Origin: an uncultured Eubacteriales bacterium
GTDB taxonomy: Bacteria; Bacillota; Clostridia; Oscillospirales; CAG-272
NCBI GenBank assembly: GCA_934433485.1
Contig: CAKRZR010000021.1
Coordinates: 1-36,130, forward strand
DNA length: 36,130 bases
Direction of reading: 5' to 3'
Below, piece by piece: positions 8,265 to 14,467 of the stretch; position 1 is the first letter of the stretch, and each line of letters starts with the position of its first letter. A program made the translations under genes and the position numbers. Under the pieces are notes generated by a model. It was not told where the DNA came from. It did not search any database and was given only the letters and a program-made list of their open reading frames with translations.

Positions 8265-9026
8265 TTATAATTTGCAAACGTCGTCCATGGTATAGAAGCC
8301 GTTTGGTTTGTCCATGAGAAATGCCGCGGCACGCAAAGCGCCAAGCGCAAAGAGATCACGGCTTTCCGCGCGATGGGTAATCGTAATGACCTCGTCCTCG
8401 CCGCAAAACAACACTGTATGCTCTCCGGCAATGGTACCGCCGCGTATGGACGATATGCCGATCTCACGGGATGTGCGCGGCGTATCGCGGTCGTGGCGGC
8501 TGTACACCATCGTTTTGCCTTCCGGAAACGCTTCGGATACCGCGTTCGCCAGTAAATACGCGCTGCCGCTCGGTGCGTCTGTTTTCCGTCTGTGGTGTGC
8601 CTCGACGATCTCCACATCGTAGGTGGCTCCGAGTACCTCTGCGGCGCGACGGGCAAGGGCTGCAATCAAGTGGATACCCATCGCCATATTCTGCGACTGC
8701 AAAAGCGGGATCTCGCGCGCTGCCTGTGCGATAAGCGATGTCTCCGACGGTGTGTGACCGGTCGTACAAAGCACCACCGGCGTGTGATGCGCGCAGGCGT
8801 ATTGCAACAGAGGCGATAGGACGGTGTGGTGAGACGCATCGATGATGAGCGCAGGCGCAACCGGAACCGCGTCAAAGCACGGATACACCGGAAACGCGCC
8901 GTCCAAATCTCCCGTAGGCGCAGCCGACCGATCCACGCCGCAGAGAATGGAAAACGGTTCCCGTACCAATCGTGCGACAGCGGACGAGAGCTGACCATAC
9001 GCGCCTGACAGCAGAATGGTGGGCAT
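8265..9026 (-). CDS. dapB: 4-hydroxy-tetrahydrodipicolinate reductase
   Basis: Second step of the diaminopimelate/lysine pathway: NAD(P)H reduction of the dapA product. The 253-residue product has the family's catalytic and substrate-binding stretch EAHHRRKTDAPSG (His144-His145, Lys148) and a following RGGTIAGEHTV. The dinucleotide-binding loop reads GAYGQLSSAV, where most members have GxxGxMG, so the usual Met-Gly is Leu-Ser; the fold probably still binds cofactor but this is a departure. ATG 9026 is chosen because the GAGAGGGGG ribosome site sits six bases upstream; the ATG at 9032 abuts that site. It lies 13 bases after dapA. Confidence 0.92.
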   Translation of the reverse strand: MPTILLSGAYGQLSSAVARLVREPFSILCGVDRSAAPTGDLDGAFPVYPCFDAVPVAPALIIDASHHTVLSPLLQYACAHHTPVVLCTTGHTPSETSLIAQAAREIPLLQSQNMAMGIHLIAALARRAAEVLGATYDVEIVEAHHRRKTDAPSGSAYLLANAVSEAFPEGKTMVYSRHDRDTPRTSREIGISSIRGGTIAGEHTVLFCGEDEVITITHRAESRDLFALGALRAAAFLMDKPNGFYTMDDVCKL

Positions 9027-9039
9027 CGCCATCCCCCTC

Positions 9040-9960
9040 TCAGTTCGCGTACAGGTGCCAGTCCGCCAGTGCCTTTTCCAATGCCGCGCGGTGCGGTGTT
9101 TCCATTTCGCATAACGGCAGACGCAGCGTCGGTTGACACAGGCCGAGCATACCGCACGCCGTTTTGACCGGAATCGGATTGACCTCCGCCAACAGCGCGT
9201 CTATGAGCGGCAGAAGCGCTCGCTGTATTTCCCACGCGCCGACTGTGTCTCCCTGAAAATACCGTTCACACAGCAGATGTGTCTCCCGCGGCAAAAGATT
9301 GGACACCACCGAGATCACGCCGTCGGCGCCAATGGACAAATTCGGCAGGATGGAATCGTCCGAACCACTGTAGAGTGCGAAATCCGGTCCGCACGTGGCA
9401 ACGATGTGCGCAGCCTTTGCGAGATCGCCGGACGCTTCCTTGACGCCGACGATTCGCGGATGCGCCGCCAGCACCGGATACACGGACAGCGGAATGTCCA
9501 CACCGGTACGCGACGGCACGTTGTAGAGGAGAATCGGCTTGTCGGACGCGTCCGCGATGGCGGTGAAATGACGGATCAACCCCGTCGGCGTGGCTTTGTT
9601 GTAATACGGCGTGATGACGAGCAGTGCGTCTGCGCCAAGCGTGCAGGCACACTTTGCAAGCTCGATCGCCATCGCCGTATCGTTGGACCCGCACCCGGCG
9701 ATCACCGGCACACGCCCCTGCACCGCATCGGCGGTATATCGCAGGATCGCGCGGTATTCGTCCCCGGTCAGGGATGCCGCCTCCCCCGTTGTCCCGCAGA
9801 CCACCAGCGCATCAATGGCGCCGTCGATCTGCCGTGCGATCATTCGCCCAAGAGACGGATAATCAATCGTGCCATCCGCGGCAAAGGGTGTGACGATCGC
9901 CGTTGCGGCTCCTGTAAAAACGCGTGCTCTATGCGCTGTCGTCTCCGTTCTGTCAGCCAT
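9040..9960 (-). CDS. dapA: 4-hydroxy-tetrahydrodipicolinate synthase
   Basis: Condenses pyruvate with aspartate semialdehyde, the entry step to diaminopimelate (cell wall) and lysine. The 306-residue TIM-barrel aldolase shows every expected site: GTTGEA (Thr57-Thr58), ITPYYNK, YNVPSRTG (Tyr146, Arg151) and the Schiff-base Lys174 in VGVKEASGD. Start 9960 has AGGAG nine bases upstream; the frame stays open another 86 codons but that part is unlike the family and runs through the promoter region. It heads a minus-strand unit with dapB, a sugar isomerase and DUF1653, from the promoter at 10130-10158. The leader of about 160 bases shows no lysine aptamer, unlike the lysine importer at 11.5-14.3 kb. 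Confidence 0.96.
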   Translation of the reverse strand: MADRTETTAHRARVFTGAATAIVTPFAADGTIDYPSLGRMIARQIDGAIDALVVCGTTGEAASLTGDEYRAILRYTADAVQGRVPVIAGCGSNDTAMAIELAKCACTLGADALLVITPYYNKATPTGLIRHFTAIADASDKPILLYNVPSRTGVDIPLSVYPVLAAHPRIVGVKEASGDLAKAAHIVATCGPDFALYSGSDDSILPNLSIGADGVISVVSNLLPRETHLLCERYFQGDTVGAWEIQRALLPLIDALLAEVNPIPVKTACGMLGLCQPTLRLPLCEMETPHRAALEKALADWHLYAN

Positions 9961-10021
9961 ACCGAAGCTCCTGTCCTTTCCCGTAATTTCATGAAAATTC
10001 CGGCGAAAAATGAAAAACCAG

Positions 10022-10050
10022 TTGAAAACCGGCGTTTTCTGTACTATAAT
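10022..10050 (+). promoter_or_regulatory. Promoter of queA
   Basis: TTGAAA at 10022-10027, a 17-base spacer and a perfect TATAAT at 10045-10050. Transcription would start near 10057, about 190 bases before queA, and pass through the region where the dapA transcript begins in the other direction. Confidence 0.75.
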
Positions 10051-10129
10051 ATACGTATGCCGTACGACGGCTTCAGGCACAGTATATGTACGCCGTTCCC
10101 GTTCTGTGACAGTCGGTATGACCGCATAT

Positions 10130-10158
10130 ATCATACCATACCGGAAAGAACTTGTCAA
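10130..10158 (-). promoter_or_regulatory. Promoter of the dapA-dapB unit
   Basis: On the minus strand TTGACA (10158-10153), a 17-base spacer and TATGAT (10135-10130), near consensus. Transcription would start near 10122 and run left through the queA promoter toward dapA. Confidence 0.8.
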
Positions 10159-10247
10159 TCGACATACGCATTTTTTCTCCCCCATGGAAGCAGAGACGTT
10201 TTGTACCATCGCGCGCATCGGTTCGGGAGAGCTCAGGAGAAGAAAAC

Positions 10248-11354
10248 ATGATTAAAAATACACTGCCGGATACCACATTGACCCTGTCGGATTTTCACTA
10301 CGATCTGCCGGAATCCTACATCGCACAGACGCCTGTGGAGCCGCGCGACTCGTCCCGGCTGATGATCGTGGATCGAAACGCGCCGATCGGTCAGGTGGAG
10401 CACCGGATTTTTCGCGACATCATTGACTATCTGCGCCCGGAGGACGTGCTGGTCGTGAACGATACCCGCGTGATCCCGGCGCGCATTGTAGGACATCGGA
10501 TCCTGCGGCATACAGATTCCGGAGAACTGGAGCCGACCGACAGCACCGCTCCGGTGGAACTGCTGTTGCTCCGGCAGGTGGAAAACGACGTTTGGGAGAC
10601 GCTGGCAGGTCCCGGAAAACGCGCCAAGCCCGGTGACGTGTTGTCCTTTGGAGACGATCTTTTGCGCGGCCATATACAGTCCATCGGCGACGGCGGCTGT
10701 CGGATCGTGCGTTTTACGGTGCGCGAGGACTGTGAGACCGTGTATGACGCGCTGCACAAGCTCGGCACCATGCCATTGCCGCCGTATATCACCGAAAGAC
10801 TGCGCGACCCGGAGCGATACCAGACTGTCTATGCCCGCGAGGAGGGCTCCGCCGCCGCACCAACCGCCGGACTTCATTTTACGCCGGAGCTGCTCGATCG
10901 GATCCGCAAAAAAGGGATCGATGTAGTTCCGGTCCTGCTACATGTCGGGCTGGGTACGTTCCGACCGGTGAAGGAGGAGCACATTGCGGATCACGAAATG
11001 CACTCGGAATACATCCGGGTGACGGAGGACGCTGCAAATCGAATCAACGCGAGACGCGCGGCGGGCGGTAGAGTGATCGCGGTCGGCACCACCTCCTGCC
11101 GGGTACTGGAAAGCGCCGCGGATGACAACGGGATTCTTCACCCGGTCGCAACGGATACAGGAATCTTCATCTATCCGGGCTATCGTTTCAAAATTGTGGA
11201 CGCTCTCATCACAAATTTCCACCTGCCGGAGAGCACGCTGCTCATGCTCGTATCCGCACTGGCAGGCAGAGATCGGATGCTTGCCGCATATGAGGAGGCA
11301 GTGCGGGAAAAATATCGGTTCTTCTCTTTTGGGGACGCGATGTTCATAGAGTGA
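10248..11354 (+). CDS. queA: S-adenosylmethionine:tRNA ribosyltransferase-isomerase
   Basis: Transfers and rearranges the ribosyl group of S-adenosylmethionine onto 7-deazaguanine at the tRNA wobble position, giving epoxyqueuosine, a late step of queuosine synthesis. The 368-residue product shows family motifs DFHYDLPESYIAQTP and SSRLMIVDR near the N terminus, EDVLVVNDTRVIPAR, AAPTAGLHFTPELL and the C-terminal TNFHLPESTLLMLVSA. ATG 10248 has AGGAG about nine bases upstream and matches the family N terminus, apart from roughly 10 extra residues. No tgt or other queuosine gene is in the window. It stands alone between its own promoter and the bidirectional terminator at 11426-11467. Confidence 0.96.
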   Translation: MIKNTLPDTTLTLSDFHYDLPESYIAQTPVEPRDSSRLMIVDRNAPIGQVEHRIFRDIIDYLRPEDVLVVNDTRVIPARIVGHRILRHTDSGELEPTDSTAPVELLLLRQVENDVWETLAGPGKRAKPGDVLSFGDDLLRGHIQSIGDGGCRIVRFTVREDCETVYDALHKLGTMPLPPYITERLRDPERYQTVYAREEGSAAAPTAGLHFTPELLDRIRKKGIDVVPVLLHVGLGTFRPVKEEHIADHEMHSEYIRVTEDAANRINARRAAGGRVIAVGTTSCRVLESAADDNGILHPVATDTGIFIYPGYRFKIVDALITNFHLPESTLLMLVSALAGRDRMLAAYEEAVREKYRFFSFGDAMFIE

Positions 11355-11425
11355 AACAATCCTGTGTATGCGCGGGATTGTCCGTCTCTGTTCGCGGCGG
11401 TACATTCTGAAAAGCCACACAACAC

Positions 11426-11467
11426 AAAACCGACGCAAGATCCATCCACGGATCCGCGTCGGTTTTT
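11426..11467. terminator. Bidirectional terminator between queA and the lysine importer
   Basis: AAAACCGACGC and GCGTCGGTTTT form an 11-bp outer stem with an inner GATCC/GGATC stem; T runs follow on both strands. It can end both queA (+) and the importer operon (-). A second small hairpin, ACAATCC/GGGATTGT, lies at about 11356-11382 right after queA. Confidence 0.85.
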
Positions 11468-11485
11468 GTTCTGTGAAAAGCTGTC

Positions 11486-12223
11486 TTATCTCTGCAAATA
11501 CCGCGTGAGAAATTCCTTCGTTCGCGGTTCTCTCGGATTTTGAAAAATCTCCTCCGGGGATGCGTCCTCTAAGATTACACCGCCGTCCATGAAGATCACG
11601 CGGTCGGACACATCGCGCGCAAACCCCATTTCATGTGTGACAACGATCATAGTCAGCCCCGTTTTCGCAAGCGACTGCATTACGTCCAATACCTCGCCGA
11701 CCATCTCCGGGTCGAGTGCGGAGGTCGGTTCGTCAAAGAGGATCACCTCCGGGTGCATCGACAACGACCGTGCGATCGCGACCCGCTGCTTTTGACCGCC
11801 GGACAGCTGAGCCGGCCGTGCGTTCATATAAGCTGCCATGCCGACCTTTTGGAGATATTCCTTCGCGATCTTCTCCGCCTCGGCGCGGGAACGCTTCAAC
11901 ACCGTCGTCTGCGGACACACGCAGTTCGCAAGGACATTCATGTTGCCGAACAGATTGAACTGCTGGAACACCATGCCGACCTTGGCGCGGTATTCGGACA
12001 GGCGCATTTCCTTATTGGAAACGTCCTTGCCCTCGTACAGGATCCTGCCACCGGTCGGTTCCTCGAGATAATTGATGCAGCGGAGCATGGTGCTTTTTCC
12101 GGAACCGGAGGGACCGATCACGCTGATGACCTCGCCGCGATGCACCGACAGATCGATGTCCCGGAGCACGATATGATCGCCGAAACGCTTTTCTAAATGT
12201 TCAATATGTAAGATTTCATCCAT
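11486..12223 (-). CDS. Amino-acid (probably lysine) ABC-importer ATPase
   Basis: ATPase of a polar amino-acid importer (GlnQ/HisP/ArtP class). The 245-residue protein has Walker A GPSGSGKST, a Q-loop (VFQQFNLFGNM), signature LSGGQKQRVAIARSL, Walker B VILFDEPTSALDPE and switch His in VVTHEMGFARD. The ATG has AAGGGG eight bases upstream and lies 12 bases after the permease stop. It is the last gene of the binding protein-permease-ATPase operon under the lysine riboswitch, which is why lysine is the inferred substrate; the protein itself does not reveal it. Confidence 0.93.
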   Translation of the reverse strand: MDEILHIEHLEKRFGDHIVLRDIDLSVHRGEVISVIGPSGSGKSTMLRCINYLEEPTGGRILYEGKDVSNKEMRLSEYRAKVGMVFQQFNLFGNMNVLANCVCPQTTVLKRSRAEAEKIAKEYLQKVGMAAYMNARPAQLSGGQKQRVAIARSLSMHPEVILFDEPTSALDPEMVGEVLDVMQSLAKTGLTMIVVTHEMGFARDVSDRVIFMDGGVILEDASPEEIFQNPREPRTKEFLTRYLQR

Positions 12224-12235
12224 CGTTCGTTCCCC

Positions 12236-13018
12236 TTATTCTCCTATCGGCGCGCCGGACTGGTTCTGCACGTGAATTTCCGCCGCAAAATCGGACTGTG
12301 AGCCGCAGATCGTGTAGGAATCGCTGCCCTCAAGCTTCTTTTCCACCAAACGCAGAATGCGGGTGATCGTGAACGTCAGAATGAAGTAGATCACACAAAT
12401 GACGGCGTACACCTGGAATGTCTGCAAATTGATCCGCTTGATCACGCCTGCCATGTAATATAGCTCCGTTACGCCGATGACATTCAGCACCGAGGTATCC
12501 TTGATATTGATGACAAATTCATTACTTACGGACGGCAGAATGTTGCGAAGCACCTGCGGGATTACGACCTTTACCATCGACTGCCAGTGGGTCATGCCGA
12601 CGGAGTACGCGCCCTCAAGCTGTCCCTTGTCAACGGAAATGATGCCGCCGCGCACGATTTCCGCCATATACGCGCCTGTGTTGATGGATACAATGAAAAG
12701 CCCGGCGGGAATGAGCGGAAGCGTCTGTCCGCCATTTGCGAAAGCGTAGCCCCAGTAGATGACCATCGCCTGTACCATCATCGGCGTGCCGCGGAAAATT
12801 TCGATATACACGGCGATGATTCCGTTTAAGATCTTGTGCAAAACGCGAAGAACGGCTTTTTTGGAAAAAGGCGATGTGCGGATCACACCGGTCAAAAGTC
12901 CGATCACAAAGCCCGCAATCGTACCGATCAGAGCAATGAGCATCGTATAGCCCACGCCGGAGAGAAGATATTTCCAGTACTGTGTGACGATCCCGACCAC
13001 ACCTTCAAAAAATTGCAT
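12236..13018 (-). CDS. Amino-acid (probably lysine) ABC-importer permease
   Basis: Membrane subunit of the same importer, 260 residues, HisM/GlnP type. It carries the family segments YTMLIALIGTIAGFVIG, EIFRGTPMMVQ, and the cytoplasmic EAA loop GAYSVGMTHWQSMVKVVIPQ that contacts the ATPase, followed by NEFVINIKDTSVLNVIG. About five or six membrane helices are expected. Start 13018 has GGAG seven bases upstream; an earlier in-frame ATG at 13057 has no ribosome site. It follows the binding protein by 93 bases. The C-terminal tail (about the last 30 residues) is polar and extends beyond the usual end of the family. Confidence 0.92.
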   Translation of the reverse strand: MQFFEGVVGIVTQYWKYLLSGVGYTMLIALIGTIAGFVIGLLTGVIRTSPFSKKAVLRVLHKILNGIIAVYIEIFRGTPMMVQAMVIYWGYAFANGGQTLPLIPAGLFIVSINTGAYMAEIVRGGIISVDKGQLEGAYSVGMTHWQSMVKVVIPQVLRNILPSVSNEFVINIKDTSVLNVIGVTELYYMAGVIKRINLQTFQVYAVICVIYFILTFTITRILRLVEKKLEGSDSYTICGSQSDFAAEIHVQNQSGAPIGE

Positions 13019-13111
13019 ATATATACTCCGAAATGAATTTCTCATGCCGCGGCGCACCCCAGAGAGAAACCGGGATGCGCCGCGATGGTTCTTACATAGA
13101 ACGAAGCCTGA

Positions 13112-13984
13112 TTACTTCTTGTAGATGACAACGAGGTTGCTGTTGTAGTAGCAGTCCGTGAAATCGACTTCCTTGGCACGCTCCGCCGTCGGACTCATAC
13201 CGGCTGCGATGGCATCTACGGCACCGGACTGTACGGCAGCGATGAGGGAATCCCACTGGTACGCATATACCTCCAGCTCCATGCCAAGCGCTGCGGCGAT
13301 GTAACGTGCGATCACCACATCATAGCCATTCGCGTACAGATTGTCCTGACCGGAGATCGGTACGGCACCGTTTGCGTCGGTGGTCTGCGTCCAGTTGAAC
13401 GGAGCATACGCGCATTCCATAGCGACCCGCAGTGTGCCGTTCGAGGTGTCGCCCTCGTCGATCTGCAGCGCAAGCACGCCGTCATACGCAGTGTCCGGGT
13501 CGGCGCCGATCTCGACCATCTGCTGCATCAGGGTCTGTCTGGTTTCTCTGGAAATATCGTCGATAATGTCGTTCACAACCTCGACCATATCGGAGCCCTT
13601 CTTGAAGCCGACTGCGATGCCTGTTTCCGCGTCGGTTGCCGTAAATCCGGTGTCGTTGTTGAGCAGCGGCACGAACGCGAGGGTGGAATCCTTCGAGCAA
13701 ACGTCATAAGCGGTCGGTTCCTCGGCGACGTAGCCGTCGATGGCGCCGGACTGGAGCGCGTTCAGAAGGTCTGTGAAATCGGGGTAGTCCTTCTTTGTCA
13801 CACCGTCGATCTGGTCAACGGCTTCGAGGTGGAAGGTGCCGGTCTGCGCGCCAATGACGGCTCCGCTCAGATCCGCCAGAGATTTCGCGGTCGATAGATC
13901 CTTCTTTTCTCTGCCTCCGCAAGCAGTGAACAGCGAGCATGCCAGTACAGCGGAAAGGATAAGTGCAAGCGTCTTGGTCTTCAT
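13112..13984 (-). CDS. Amino-acid (probably lysine) binding lipoprotein with permuted halves
   Basis: A 290-residue solute-binding protein of the SBP_bac_3 type. A lipoprotein signal ends at Cys22 (SLFTAC). What follows is in swapped order: residues 35-165 correspond to the half that normally comes second (SLADLSGAVIGAQTGT, NALQSGAIDGYVAEEPTA, TGIAVGFKKG), and residues 183-290 to the half that normally comes first (GTLRVAMECAYAPFNW, ANGYDVVIARYIAAALG, AAGMSPTAERAKEVDFTD). The chain stops after LVVIYKK, exactly where SLADL would normally continue, so it looks like a clean circular permutation. A tandem copy that lost its outer halves could produce this. Start has GGAGGT. It is the first gene after the lysine riboswitch and is followed by permease and ATPase, so lysine import is the likely role. 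Confidence 0.88.
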   Translation of the reverse strand: MKTKTLALILSAVLACSLFTACGGREKKDLSTAKSLADLSGAVIGAQTGTFHLEAVDQIDGVTKKDYPDFTDLLNALQSGAIDGYVAEEPTAYDVCSKDSTLAFVPLLNNDTGFTATDAETGIAVGFKKGSDMVEVVNDIIDDISRETRQTLMQQMVEIGADPDTAYDGVLALQIDEGDTSNGTLRVAMECAYAPFNWTQTTDANGAVPISGQDNLYANGYDVVIARYIAAALGMELEVYAYQWDSLIAAVQSGAVDAIAAGMSPTAERAKEVDFTDCYYNSNLVVIYKK

Positions 13985-14010
13985 ATCGAAGTACCTCCCT
14001 ATATATTTGC

Positions 14011-14051
14011 GAATAACAGAAAAGCGACCGGAGTGGAATGCTCCGACCGCT
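14011..14051 (-). terminator. Riboswitch-controlled terminator of the lysine importer
   Basis: On the minus strand AGCGGTCGGAG and CTCCGGTCGCT form an 11-bp stem (two G-T pairs) with a 7-base loop, followed by TTTTCTGTTATT. It lies between the lysine aptamer and the binding-protein ribosome site, as expected for an attenuator used when lysine is plentiful. Confidence 0.85.
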
Positions 14052-14099
14052 CTGTTTTCGATACTGCCATCGATCGCAGAAATGTGGGATCGGATATAG

Positions 14100-14275
14100 C
14101 ACTCCGCGTTTGCGACAGCCGCAGGGATCTTTTCTCTGCGTCCAACAGTTCCCCGCTCAAACGGAAAACCATTTCGGCGATTTGTCCTTTCCCGCGCCCC
14201 GCGTTGATCTTTGAGGATCCCGGAGCGGCTACTCTTACGTATCGCGCCTCTATATCTTTTCTGGATTCTGTTTTG
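14100..14275 (-). promoter_or_regulatory. Lysine riboswitch (L-box) aptamer
   Basis: The leader RNA matches the conserved core of lysine riboswitches such as the Bacillus lysC leader: ATAGAGGCGCGA...AAGAGTAGCC (14227-14255), GGAAAGGACAAATCGCCGAA (14173-14192) and the closing GGCTGTC (14114-14120). It sits between a promoter (14309-14337) and an intrinsic terminator (14011-14051), with the lysine importer downstream. Boundaries are approximate because helix P1 was not traced fully. A reading frame of about 112 codons across it is a by-product of the RNA structure, not a gene. Confidence 0.88.
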
Positions 14276-14308
14276 AAAACGAATGGAATGTATTCATCCG
14301 TTTGCATA

Positions 14309-14337
14309 ATTATAACACGCGTGCCCAAAAATTGCAA
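14309..14337 (-). promoter_or_regulatory. Promoter of the lysine importer operon
   Basis: On the minus strand TTGCAA (14337-14332), a 17-base spacer and a perfect TATAAT (14314-14309). Transcription would start just upstream of the lysine aptamer. Confidence 0.8.
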
Positions 14338-14401
14338 GTCCTATTTCCGAAAATATCGCACAATCTTACCGTCATTTGCCGCCGAATCCTTGTGCATAGC
14401 A

Positions 14402-14448
14402 CAAAAAGCGGCGTTTTTCCGCTTGTTTCGCGAAAAAATACGCCGCTT
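14402..14448 (-). terminator. Terminator of clpB
   Basis: On the minus strand AAGCGGCGT and ACGCCGCTT form a 9-bp stem around a 25-base loop, followed by TTTGTG. It lies just past the clpB stop codon. Confidence 0.75.
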
Positions 14449-14467
14449 GATATAGGTTTTTCCGGGT

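Noticed and set aside
13999..14337. 112-codon frame covering the lysine riboswitch
   Set aside because: The region matches conserved L-box RNA elements and an attenuator; the frame is incidental.
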